DNA of 64,000 bases, from NCBI RefSeq assembly GCF_000739815.1, contig NZ_BBJJ01000001.1, positions 62,001 to 126,000 of the forward strand, read 5' to 3'. The notes below the pieces were generated by a model. It was not told the DNA's origin. It worked only from the letters and a program-made list of their open reading frames with translations, and did no database searches. The position numbers and the translations under genes are program-made. This DNA is from Paraburkholderia mimosarum LMG 23256 = NBRC 106338 (GTDB taxonomy: Bacteria; Pseudomonadota; Gammaproteobacteria; Burkholderiales; Burkholderiaceae). The number at the start of each line of letters is the position of its first letter. The first letter of the stretch is position 1. This document shows, one piece after another, positions 44,203 through 52,270 of the stretch.

Positions 44203-44358
44203 ATGAGCTTTATCCTCGCACTGTTCGAAAGGATGAGTGACCTCTTCGCGTCGCCGTATCTGCCGATGGATGCGGAGTACTCGTACGAAGCGCGCCACCG
44301 CGAAGCCGAGCGCGTTCGCCGCTCGCACTACATGCCGTTCGGCATGCCGCGTGACTGA
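44203..44358 (+). CDS. 51-residue small protein of unknown function
   Basis: A short gene beginning ATG AGC TTT ATC. It encodes an N-terminal amphipathic helix (SFILALFERMSDLFA), a Tyr/Arg/Glu-rich middle (YSYEARHREAERVRRSHY) and MPFGMPRD at the end. GGGAG is six bases upstream of the ATG. Its promoter region carries the conserved twin boxes. The length and the helix suggest a membrane-surface or regulatory peptide. I do not recognise a family. It is real on the basis of ribosome site, codon use and the promoter structure. Confidence 0.65.
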   Translation: MSFILALFERMSDLFASPYLPMDAEYSYEARHREAERVRRSHYMPFGMPRD

Positions 44359-44534
44359 TCGAAGCTGAAGCGCTTCGGGCGGCGCGTGCCGCCCAACGCG
44401 TTTCTCCGCTCGGACCGCCTTTTTCCAGCGAGGCCGGCTCTCGAAACAGAGCCGGCCTCGTTGCGTTTGAAGGCGCAGGCGCTGCGCGCGGCTCGTGTGA
44501 TAGTGTGGGCCGCATCGAATCCGTCGCGTCCATC

Positions 44535-45149
44535 ATGTCCACTACTCATTTCTACGACCCGGCCCGCGGCCATGGTCTGCCGCATGACCCGTTCAAGGCG
44601 ATCGTCGCGCCGCGCGTGATCGGCTGGATCTCCAGCCGGTCGACGCTCGGCGTGCTCAACCTGGCGCCCTACAGCTTCTTTGGCGCCTTCGCCACCTTTC
44701 CGCCGATCATCGGGTTCTGCAGCGAAGGCCGCAAGGACAGCATCAGCAACATCGAGGAGACCGGCGAGTTCGTCTGGAACCTCACTTCGAAGTCGCTCGC
44801 AGCGAAGATGAACCGCACGTCCGCGCCGGTCGCCGCCGACGTCGACGAATTCGCGCTCGCGGACCTCACGCCGGCGCCTGGGCGCAATGTCGCCGTGCCG
44901 CACGTGGCCGAGTCGCCGGCCGCGCTCGAATGCAAGCTGCTGCAAGTCGTGCGGCTCAGCACGCTCGACGGCACGCCCATGGACAACTGGCTCGCGCTGG
45001 GGCAGGTGGTGGGCGTGCATATACGCGCGGAATTTCTCAAGGACGGTCTGTTCGACACGCACGCGGCCCAGCCCGTGATGCGCGCGGGCTATCGCGCCGA
45101 CTATGCGCAGATCGGCGAGATGTTTCAGATGGTGCGGCCGGGCGCGTAA
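44535..45149 (+). CDS. Flavin reductase-like (FMN-binding) domain protein
   Basis: A 204-residue single-domain protein of the flavin reductase/FMN-binding split-barrel group. Family segments include ARGHGLPHDPFKAIVAPRVIGWISSRS at the N-terminus, NLAPYSFFGAFATFPPIIGF, and KDSISNIEETGEFVWNL. Such proteins bind FMN and may reduce flavin or act as an oxidoreductase of unassigned substrate. The ATG at 44535 matches the family start; the ribosome site is weak. The small membrane-protein gene follows 100 bases later. Confidence 0.88.
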   Translation: MSTTHFYDPARGHGLPHDPFKAIVAPRVIGWISSRSTLGVLNLAPYSFFGAFATFPPIIGFCSEGRKDSISNIEETGEFVWNLTSKSLAAKMNRTSAPVAADVDEFALADLTPAPGRNVAVPHVAESPAALECKLLQVVRLSTLDGTPMDNWLALGQVVGVHIRAEFLKDGLFDTHAAQPVMRAGYRADYAQIGEMFQMVRPGA

Positions 45150-45249
45150 GCGCCTGCCGGCCGCCACGCGGGCGCTCGCCGCAGCGTTGCCGCGCCCCGC
45201 GCGCCCACCGATAATGGCCGGCAGCGCGAGGCGCGCAGGGAGGCAAACC

Positions 45250-45546
45250 ATGCAATCTCCGACAGGATCGGTGGTGGCGCTCAGCTCGGCCGCCTCGACG
45301 ATGTTTTCCATCGGCATGATCGCGCTGGGCTACTGGGGGCTGCACGAGCCTTCGGCCTGGCACATCGGCGACCGTGTGGTCGTCGGCATCGCGCTCGCGG
45401 GTTTCGCGTGCCTCGGCAGCGTGCCCTGGCTCGCGACTTCGCCCGCGAAGCCCAACGACGAGTCGCGTTTTCTGCTCGCGCGCCGCGCATTCCTCTGCGG
45501 CGCTGCGGCCGTGTGGGTATCGATCGCGCTTTCGCTGGTCCTGTGA
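45250..45546 (+). CDS. Small inner-membrane protein
   Basis: A 98-residue protein with three predicted membrane helices (MFSIGMIALGYWGLHE; VVVGIALAGFACLGSVPWLA; AFLCGAAAVWVSIALSLVL) and a polar loop NDESRFLLARR between the second and third. GGGAGGCAAACC precedes the ATG. I do not recognise a family. It lies between the flavin reductase and porin genes. Confidence 0.7.
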   Translation: MQSPTGSVVALSSAASTMFSIGMIALGYWGLHEPSAWHIGDRVVVGIALAGFACLGSVPWLATSPAKPNDESRFLLARRAFLCGAAAVWVSIALSLVL

Positions 45547-45582
45547 CGGAAGCTGTTCCCCAAGACCTTACCTGCGACTGCT

Positions 45583-45598
45583 GTTGCGCCAGCGCAAC
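45583..45598. other. Short inverted repeat upstream of the porin gene
   Basis: GTTGCGC-CA-GCGCAAC lies 37 bases after the small membrane-protein gene. It could end that transcript, though no T-run follows, or bind a regulator of the porin. The rest of the gap to 45788 shows no consensus promoter. Confidence 0.5.
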
Positions 45599-45788
45599 TT
45601 AACGAAACCGATAAGGGTTGTTACCAGGGTTACCGGTTGGCCCGCGAAGGCGCATCGCAATGCGATTGTTGCAGCCGTGTGAAAGATTCTTCCATTTCCC
45701 GGAATGGCTTGTTCCAGGCGGGGCGGGATTTCCGCTCCTACACTAGCGCCGCGTTTCCTTTCCTTCCAAGCAAATCGGGATAATTTCA

Positions 45789-47000
45789 ATGAAGAAGATT
45801 TCCATTGCTGCCGCCGTTTGCGCAGCGTTCGCAGCGTCCGCGGCCCACGCGCAGAGCTCGGTCACCCTCTACGGCCTGGTCGATGCGGGCATCGCCTATA
45901 CGAACAACGTTGCCAACGGTGCCCCCGGCCACGGTAGCGGCCGCGTCGCACTCCAGAGCGGCAACATCAGCGGCAGCCGCTTCGGCCTGCGCGGCAGCGA
46001 AGACCTCGGCGGCGGTCTGCGTGCGGTCTTCGTGCTCGAAAACGGCTTCAACGTCAACAACGGTGCGCTCGGCCAGGGCGGCCGCATGTTCGGCCGTCAA
46101 GCGTATGTCGGCCTGAGCAGCAGCCAGTTCGGCGCGCTCACGATGGGCCGCCAGTATGACTCGATGGTGGACTTCGTCGCGCCGCTGTCCGGCACGGCGG
46201 GCCCGTTCGGCGACTCGGGCTTCGCGCACGTCTACGACAACGACAACCTGCAGCATTCCGTGCGCCTCAGCAACTCGGTGAAGTTCACGAGCAACGACTA
46301 CGCCGGCTTCAAGTTCGGCGGCGTGTACGCGTTCAGCAACAGCACCAGCTTCACCGTGTCGCGCGCATACAGCGCCGGTGCGAGCTACAACAACGGCCCG
46401 CTGCGTCTTGCTGCGGCGTACCTTCAGATCAACGGCTCGGGCGCGGCGGGCACGCCTGCCAATTCGAATAGCGTAGCAAACCAGAACGTCGCGGCTGACC
46501 CGAGCGAGTTCAAGTCGACCGCAGTGGGCGGCATCTCGACCGGCAATCTGACGGCGGATGTGCAGCGCACGGTCGGTGCAGGCGTCGGCTACACGTTCGG
46601 CCCGGCGGCGGTCAACTTCGTCTACACGCACAGCCAGTTCCAGAACACGTCCGCGTTCGGCCTGAACCCGCTGAGCGGCTCGACCCACTTCGACAACTAC
46701 GAACTGAACGTCAAGTACGCACTGACGCCGGCGCTCATGCTCGGCCTCATGGACACGTTCACGGACGGTCATCTGAACGGTGCGAGCGGCGCGCGGGGTG
46801 GCTTCGCTACCGATCCGAAGTGGAACCAGGTCAACGCGATTGCGCGCTACTCGCTGTCCAAGCGCACGGAAGTGTACGGCGAAGCGATGTACCAGCACGC
46901 GATTGGTCACAACAACACCGCAGTGATGTACAACGCTGGCGGCAATTCGGCGACGAGCAACCAGGTGATGGGCGCCGTCGGTATTCTGTCGCGCTTCTAA
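45789..47000 (+). CDS. Gram-negative trimeric porin (OmpC-like)
   Basis: A 403-residue outer-membrane porin. The signal peptide is MKKISIAAAVCAAFAASAAHA (21 residues, cleaved after AHA), followed by QSSVTLYGLVDAGIAYTNN, the standard start of Burkholderia general porins. Strands such as SGSRFGLRGSEDLGGGLRAVFVLENGF and FGRQAYVGLSSSQFGALTMGRQYD follow, and the protein ends in a C-terminal Phe (GILSRF) for BAM recognition. The length is within the usual 350-410 range. It is monocistronic and followed by a hairpin terminator. Confidence 0.96.
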   Translation: MKKISIAAAVCAAFAASAAHAQSSVTLYGLVDAGIAYTNNVANGAPGHGSGRVALQSGNISGSRFGLRGSEDLGGGLRAVFVLENGFNVNNGALGQGGRMFGRQAYVGLSSSQFGALTMGRQYDSMVDFVAPLSGTAGPFGDSGFAHVYDNDNLQHSVRLSNSVKFTSNDYAGFKFGGVYAFSNSTSFTVSRAYSAGASYNNGPLRLAAAYLQINGSGAAGTPANSNSVANQNVAADPSEFKSTAVGGISTGNLTADVQRTVGAGVGYTFGPAAVNFVYTHSQFQNTSAFGLNPLSGSTHFDNYELNVKYALTPALMLGLMDTFTDGHLNGASGARGGFATDPKWNQVNAIARYSLSKRTEVYGEAMYQHAIGHNNTAVMYNAGGNSATSNQVMGAVGILSRF

Positions 47001-47103
47001 ACGTCGGTCAGAACCCTTGTCCTGAGGCCGTCGGGGTGAATCGTTGTGTTTGGACTGCGAGACGGTAGCGGGATATCGCAGTTCCGTTACAGGTAAGCTC
47101 ATT

Positions 47104-47130
47104 GGCCCGCCGCCGCCCGGCGGGCCTTTC
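47104..47130 (+). terminator. Porin terminator
   Basis: GGCCCGCC and GGCGGGCC form a perfect 8-bp stem around GCCGCCC (47104-47126), followed by TTTCTATTT. It lies about 100 bases after the porin stop. Confidence 0.8.
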
Positions 47131-47210
47131 TATTTGTTGACGGGGCGAAGGCACGGTCATCCCGCGGCTTCGTTCCCGTTCCTGCCGGGTACGCGAAGGG
47201 AAGGAGTGCC

Positions 47211-47246
47211 CGGCGTGGGCGACCGGCGTGGGCGACCGGCGTGGGC
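47211..47246. repeat. 13-bp tandem repeat, about 2.8 copies
   Basis: CGGCGTGGGCGAC occurs at 47211-47223 and 47224-47236, then CGGCGTGGGC at 47237-47246. It lies about 92 bases before the PBP start, in the likely leader or promoter region. Confidence 0.85.
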
Positions 47247-47338
47247 CATCACCGAGTTTGGTACGATTCACGCTTTGCCAGCCGACCCTGCCTGCCCGCG
47301 TGAAGCGTTACGTGCCCCTGATCCGCGATCGAATCGCG

Positions 47339-49873
47339 ATGTCTTTTCTCCGCCTGAAGCCCGCCGCCGCGCGGCTTGGCGCGCTGGCGCGCCCGCTCGG
47401 CGCGCGCGCGCTGCACCATCTGCGGCACCCCACGCGGCGCGGCGTGCTGATGGCCGTTGGCGCGCTGCCGGCGCTCGTCGTGCTCTACGTGCTCGTGCTG
47501 ATTCCGTTTACGCCCGGCATCGGCGACATCCGCAAGGCGCGCGTGGACGAGCCGGCCCAGATCCTCTCGGCCGACGGCAAGGTGCTCGCCGAGTTCAAGC
47601 CCTCGAACCGCGAATGGGTGCCGCTCTCGCAAATCTCGCCGCATATGGTCGACGCGCTGATCTCGACCGAGGACCATCGCTTCTACGAGCACCACGGCAT
47701 CGACTTCAAGCGCACGGCGGGTGCCGCGCTGCACACGTTCTCGGGCGATCGCCAGGGCGGCTCGACCATCACGCAGCAGCTCGCGCGCAACCTCTATCCC
47801 GACGAGATCGGCCGCGCGCCCACGCTCACGCGCAAGATCAAGGAAGCGATCACGGCGTTCAAGATCGAGGCCGTCTACAGCAAGCAGCAGATCCTCGAAA
47901 CCTATCTGAACACGGTGCCGTTCCTCTACAACGCCTACGGCATCGAGATGGCGGCGCGCACCTACTTCGGCGTTTCCGCCGATGAGCTGGACGTCCTGCA
48001 GGCGGCGACGCTCACGGGCATGTTGAAGGGCAACGCCTACTACAACCCGGTGATCAACCCCGAGCGCGCGCTGGCGCGGCGCAACACCGTGCTCGGCCAG
48101 ATGGTGAAGTACGGCAAGCTCAGCGCGGCGCAGTACGCCACGCTCTCGAAGAAGCCGCTGCGCCTCGACTTCGAGCGTCAGACGGAGCCGCCCGGCCCCG
48201 CGCCGCATTTCGCGCTGCAACTGCGCAAGTGGCTGATCTCGTGGGCCGACCGCAACGACTACAACATCTATTCCGATGGTCTCGTGGTGCGCACCACGAT
48301 CGATTCGCGGCTCCAGCAGATGGCGAGCGCCGCGCTGCGCCAGCACGCGAACCAGCTCCAGGGCATTGCGAACGGCGCATGGAGCGGGCGCAACGGCTGC
48401 ACGGCGAGCAACGATCTGTTCGCGACATTCATGCGCGAGACGCAGGACTACAAGCGCGCACGCGACGCGGGCGCGAGCGATGCCGAGGCGCTCAAGCATC
48501 TCGCCGCCGACCGCGACTTCATGCGCGGCCTCTGCAGGAGCAAGACCGACGTGCAGGCGGGCTTCCTCGCCATCGACCCGCGCAACGGGCAGATCAGGGC
48601 GTGGGTAGGCAGCCGCGACTTCACCGACGAGCCGTTCGACCACGTGCAGCAGGCGCGCCGTCAGCCGGGCTCGACGTTCAAGCCGTTCGTCTACGGCGCG
48701 GCGTACGCGGCGGGCGCGAAGCCGGGCGACACGTTCATCGACCAGCCGGTGGAGATTGCGCTCGCGGGCGGCGAGATCTGGAAGCCGACCGACGACGTGC
48801 CGCCGAGCAACCGCCCGATGACGCTGCGCGACGGGATCGCGTTCTCGCGCAACCGCATCACGGCGCAGCTGATGCAGACGGTGGGCCCGGACAAGGTCGC
48901 GCGCCTCGCGCGCGCGATGGGCGTGCGCGACAGCCAGCTCGAACCGGTGCCGTCGCTCGCGCTCGGCACGAGCCCCGTCACGCTCAAGGAGATGGTGTCC
49001 GCGTACAGCACGATCGCCAACGACGGGGTGTACCTCGAGCCGCGCATGGTCACGAGCATCGAGGACCGCAAGGGCAATGTGCTGGCGCAGTTCGAGAGCG
49101 CCTCGCCGGAGCGCGCGCTTTCGGCGGAAGCGGACCGCACGCTGCTCGACACGATGCGCGACGTCGTCAACCGCGGCACGGGCGCGGCGATCCGTTCGCG
49201 CTTCGGCATTCGCGGCGACGTGGCGGGCAAGACCGGCACGACTCAGGGCAACACGGACGGCTGGTTCATCCTGATGAACCCGCAACTCGTGGCGGGCGCG
49301 TGGGTGGGCTTCGACGACGGCCGCGTGACGCTCGACGACTACTGGGGGCAAGGCGCGCGCAGCGCGCTGCCGATCGTCGGCGACTTCTTTCAGCGTGCGC
49401 TGCGCTCGCGCATCGTCGATTCGCGCGCACGCTTCGACACCGAGGTGACGCCGGGCGCGTTCGAGACCTTCCGCGAAAAGCTGCGCGCCTGGATGGACAA
49501 GCTGTTCGGCACACGCGAGGCGCCGCCGGCCGCGCCGGTGCGGCATGCGCCGCCGCCGCGCGTGAGCGCGCCGGCACCGGCATCCGTGCCTTCCGCGGCC
49601 TCGGAGGCGGGCGGGACATCGGCGCCTTCGATGGCATCGGCGCCTTCGGCCGCTTCGGCCGCGGCCGCAGAATCGGCCGCTCGCGCGATCATGGGGCTGC
49701 CGCCGATCATCGGCCCGTCCAGCACGCCGCCCGCGCAAGCGCCGCAGCAGCCGGCCTATCCGGCGCAGGAGCCGGCGCTGGCGCCGACACCGACGCCCGA
49801 TATGGCCGAACCCGATACATCGGGGGCGAGCGCGAGCTACACGCCGCCCGTGGCGCAGCCGCAAGGGCAATGA
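47339..49873 (+). CDS. Class A penicillin-binding protein (transglycosylase/transpeptidase, PBP1A-like)
   Basis: An 844-residue bifunctional peptidoglycan synthase. After a basic N-terminus, a membrane anchor (residues ~37-58, LMAVGALPALVVLYVLVLIPF) leads to a GT51 transglycosylase domain with STEDHRFYEHHGID (catalytic Glu111) and GGSTITQQLARNLYP. The transpeptidase domain carries Ser445 in GSTFKPF, SRN at 503-505 and KTGTT at 631-635. The last ~130 residues are an Ala/Pro-rich low-complexity tail. The ATG at 47339 is chosen because the protein then begins just before its anchor; the upstream extension overlaps tandem repeats. The gene is followed by a bidirectional terminator. Confidence 0.93.
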   Translation: MSFLRLKPAAARLGALARPLGARALHHLRHPTRRGVLMAVGALPALVVLYVLVLIPFTPGIGDIRKARVDEPAQILSADGKVLAEFKPSNREWVPLSQISPHMVDALISTEDHRFYEHHGIDFKRTAGAALHTFSGDRQGGSTITQQLARNLYPDEIGRAPTLTRKIKEAITAFKIEAVYSKQQILETYLNTVPFLYNAYGIEMAARTYFGVSADELDVLQAATLTGMLKGNAYYNPVINPERALARRNTVLGQMVKYGKLSAAQYATLSKKPLRLDFERQTEPPGPAPHFALQLRKWLISWADRNDYNIYSDGLVVRTTIDSRLQQMASAALRQHANQLQGIANGAWSGRNGCTASNDLFATFMRETQDYKRARDAGASDAEALKHLAADRDFMRGLCRSKTDVQAGFLAIDPRNGQIRAWVGSRDFTDEPFDHVQQARRQPGSTFKPFVYGAAYAAGAKPGDTFIDQPVEIALAGGEIWKPTDDVPPSNRPMTLRDGIAFSRNRITAQLMQTVGPDKVARLARAMGVRDSQLEPVPSLALGTSPVTLKEMVSAYSTIANDGVYLEPRMVTSIEDRKGNVLAQFESASPERALSAEADRTLLDTMRDVVNRGTGAAIRSRFGIRGDVAGKTGTTQGNTDGWFILMNPQLVAGAWVGFDDGRVTLDDYWGQGARSALPIVGDFFQRALRSRIVDSRARFDTEVTPGAFETFREKLRAWMDKLFGTREAPPAAPVRHAPPPRVSAPAPASVPSAASEAGGTSAPSMASAPSAASAAAAESAARAIMGLPPIIGPSSTPPAQAPQQPAYPAQEPALAPTPTPDMAEPDTSGASASYTPPVAQPQGQ

Positions 49874-49945
49874 ACGCCGGGCGCGCCGCTGCCCCTCGGG
49901 CGGCGGCGATCACACAGGGAGCGCGGCGCGTGCCCCCGCACACGG

Positions 49946-49980
49946 AAAAGGCGGCGCGATTTTCAGCGCCGCCTTTTTTT
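49946..49980. terminator. Bidirectional terminator between PBP and chemoreceptor genes
   Basis: Stem GGCGGCGC (49950-49957) and GCGCCGCC (49966-49973) with an 8-base loop, AAAA on the left and seven T on the right. It serves the rightward PBP gene and can serve the leftward chemoreceptor, whose gene ends at 50022. Confidence 0.88.
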
Positions 49981-50021
49981 GTGCCGTGCGCCCCGAACCT
50001 GGGCTTCGCTGCGTCGTCCGT

Positions 50022-52016
50022 CTAATCCCGCACCTTGAACACGGAAACGAGCTCGGCAAGCGCTGCCGCATGGTCGTTGAGCGCGGCTGCGGCGCGTTCC
50101 GCGTCGCCCACGAGCGCCGCGTTTTGCTGTGTCGCCGCGCCGATCTGCGAAACCGCGACATTCACCTGCTCGATGCCGCCCGACTGTTCGCGCGACGCCA
50201 CGCTGATCTCGCCGATGATCGAGCGCACTTCATCCACGCGCGCGACGATGCCGCGCATCGTCGTGCTCGCCTCGCCGGCGATGCGGTAACCCGTCTCGAC
50301 GGTCGACGACGATTCGGCGATCAGCGCCGAGATTTCCTTCGCCGCGGCCGCGCTGCGTTGCGCGAGCGCGCGTACTTCGCTCGCCACCACGGCGAAGCCC
50401 TTGCCGTGCTCGCCCGCGCGCGCGGCTTCCACGGCGGCGTTGAGCGCGAGGATATTGGTCTGGAACGCGATGCCGTCGATCACGCCGGTGATCTCGGCGA
50501 TCTTTTGCGATGAGCGGCTGATGTCGTTCATCGTCTCCACCACGCGGCCCACGGCGCGGCCGCCGTCGAGCGCGGCTTCGGCCGCGCTGCTCACCACGCT
50601 GTTGGCGCGCGACGCGTGGTCGGCGTTCTGCTGCACGGTGGAGGTGAGTTCTTCCATGCTCGCCGCCGTTTCCTCCAGGCTGCTCGCCTGGCTCGCGATG
50701 CGCGAGGCGATCTCGCCGCTGCCCTGGGCAATGCGCGAGGTGTCCTCGCTCATCTGCGCCGTGGCGCTGCGCACCTGCGCGACGATCTGCGCGAGACCAA
50801 CGCCTATGCCGTCGATGGCGCGCGTGAGGCGGCCGATTTCGTCGGCGGCCGCCGTGCTTTGGGCGCCCGCGGCGTGGGTCGCGCCGGTGTTGCCGCTGGT
50901 GTTGCCGCCGGTGTTGCCGATCCGCACCGTGAGGTCGCCCGCCGCGAGCTGGCCGGCGGCTTGCGCCGCGGCGTCCAGCGGCTGGCTCACGATGCGGCGT
51001 GCCGCGTAGATCGAAAGCGCCGCGAACAGCACGACGAGCGCGAGGCCGATGGCCGCAAAGCGGTCGCGCGTGGCGTTCACTTCGGCCATGATCTCGTCGC
51101 GCACCGCGACGCCGCCCACGAGCCATTGCCATTGCGGCACGCTGACGAACGAGGCGAACCTGGCGCGCGTGTCGGCCGAGGTGTAGTCGAGCGTGCCTTC
51201 GCGCGCTTCGAGCATGCGCGACCAGGGCGCATCGGCGTCGTCGTAGTGCTTGCCGGCGGCGCTCGGGTGAACGAGGAACGTGCCGCGTCCTGGCCCGTTC
51301 GACGCGTCCATCACGAAGTAATAGCCGGTCTCGCCGATCTTGAGCTTCGCGATCTCGCTCTTGAGCGCTTCGATCTGCTCGCCCACGTCCACGCCGACGA
51401 AAAGCGCGCCGATCACATGGCCGCTCGCGTCGAGAATCGGCTTGTACTGCGTGATGTACTGCTTGCCGAACAGCTGGGCGAGGCCGGTATACGTGCGATT
51501 GGCGAGCACCGGTGCGTAGGCGGGGCCCTTGCGGTCGAGCAGCGTGCCGATCGCGCGGGAGCCGTCCTGCTTCTTGAGCGAGGTGGTCACGCGCACGAAG
51601 TCGTCGCCGCTGCGCGCGAAAATCGTCGCGATTTCGCCGCTGCGCGCGAGAAACTGGTCCGGTATCGAGAAGTCCAGGTTCAGCACGTGGTCGCCGGACT
51701 TGAAGACCGGCGTGGCCTTGCCGCCGATGTCGACGGTTTGCGTGGGGTCGAGCGTGAAGGCGCCGGGCAGGAAGCTCTCGAAGAGCTGCATGGCGCGGTC
51801 GACTTCCGCGGTGAGCGCGCCGTCGATGAGCGAAATCGACGAAGCAACCGACTGGTCCTTCTCGGCAATGCGCATGCGCACCTGCTCGCCGACCTGGGTG
51901 GCCGCCGACTGCGTGATCGCCCATGTAAAGGCCGCGAAAATGACTGCGACGAATACGCATGAAAGCAAGGCGAGGCGCACGCCGACGCTCGCGCGGCGGG
52001 ATAAGCGTGAAAGCAT
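50022..52016 (-). CDS. Methyl-accepting chemotaxis protein with Cache-type sensor
   Basis: A 664-residue chemoreceptor. Helix 1 ([22 protein letters not shown]) is followed by a large periplasmic sensor of the Cache3-Cache2 fusion type ([76 protein letters not shown]). Then come a second helix ([19 protein letters not shown]), HAMP and the signalling hairpin ([28 protein letters not shown]). The HAMP linker contains an inserted [11 protein letters not shown] repeat and an Ala-rich stretch at residues ~366-390. The start at 52016 is preferred; an upstream in-frame extension is not hydrophobic. Confidence 0.92.
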   Translation of the reverse strand: MLSRLSRRASVGVRLALLSCVFVAVIFAAFTWAITQSAATQVGEQVRMRIAEKDQSVASSISLIDGALTAEVDRAMQLFESFLPGAFTLDPTQTVDIGGKATPVFKSGDHVLNLDFSIPDQFLARSGEIATIFARSGDDFVRVTTSLKKQDGSRAIGTLLDRKGPAYAPVLANRTYTGLAQLFGKQYITQYKPILDASGHVIGALFVGVDVGEQIEALKSEIAKLKIGETGYYFVMDASNGPGRGTFLVHPSAAGKHYDDADAPWSRMLEAREGTLDYTSADTRARFASFVSVPQWQWLVGGVAVRDEIMAEVNATRDRFAAIGLALVVLFAALSIYAARRIVSQPLDAAAQAAGQLAAGDLTVRIGNTGGNTSGNTGATHAAGAQSTAAADEIGRLTRAIDGIGVGLAQIVAQVRSATAQMSEDTSRIAQGSGEIASRIASQASSLEETAASMEELTSTVQQNADHASRANSVVSSAAEAALDGGRAVGRVVETMNDISRSSQKIAEITGVIDGIAFQTNILALNAAVEAARAGEHGKGFAVVASEVRALAQRSAAAAKEISALIAESSSTVETGYRIAGEASTTMRGIVARVDEVRSIIGEISVASREQSGGIEQVNVAVSQIGAATQQNAALVGDAERAAAALNDHAAALAELVSVFKVRD
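50886..50921. repeat. In-frame 12-bp tandem repeat within the chemoreceptor HAMP region
   Basis: GGTGTTGCCGCT, GGTGTTGCCGCC and GGTGTTGCCGAT occur in tandem. On the coding strand this gives [12 protein letters not shown] (residues 366-377 of the chemoreceptor), between the two amphipathic helices of the HAMP domain. Copy-number change would keep the frame. Confidence 0.9.
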
Positions 52017-52216
52017 GAGATCGGTTCCGAATAAAGCATGCAAGGAGGGAACCTGCGCCAGAGGCGCTGGCATGACGCATTACGGCGTGCGTGGGCGATC
52101 CTTTAGGGCGGAACGCCAAAATTCTTACAATTTAATTCGAGAATAGAACGATCATTCCATCGGCTGCCCAAACTGTGGGAAATTTCGATATCCGAACAGT
52201 TGAGGGCGCAACGAAG

Positions 52217-52239
52217 AAGGGCGCGTGATGCGCCCTTTT
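52217..52239. terminator. Hairpin between copA and the chemoreceptor gene
   Basis: AAGGGCGC-GTGAT-GCGCCCTT stem-loop followed by TT (plus strand). It lies 32 bases after the copA stop on the leftward strand. The T-run is weak in the copA direction, so this is a probable rather than strong terminator. Confidence 0.65.
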
Positions 52240-52270
52240 GATCATTCCGCGCGACATTCCGTACGCGGTC

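Larger units (their letters stand above)
47001..47338. other. Intergenic region between porin and PBP genes
   Basis: It contains the porin terminator and a 13-bp tandem repeat, listed separately. The in-frame extension of the PBP frame from 47228 is not supported as coding. Confidence 0.5.

Noticed and set aside
49600..49720. Low-complexity Ala/Pro tail of the PBP as a separate repeat element
   Set aside because: It is coding and in frame with the PBP, and such tails are common in Burkholderia PBPs.
47249..49870. 873-codon open frame antisense to the PBP gene
   Set aside because: Composition is dominated by Arg, His and Ala with no recognisable motif. The plus-strand frame has all class A PBP motifs.
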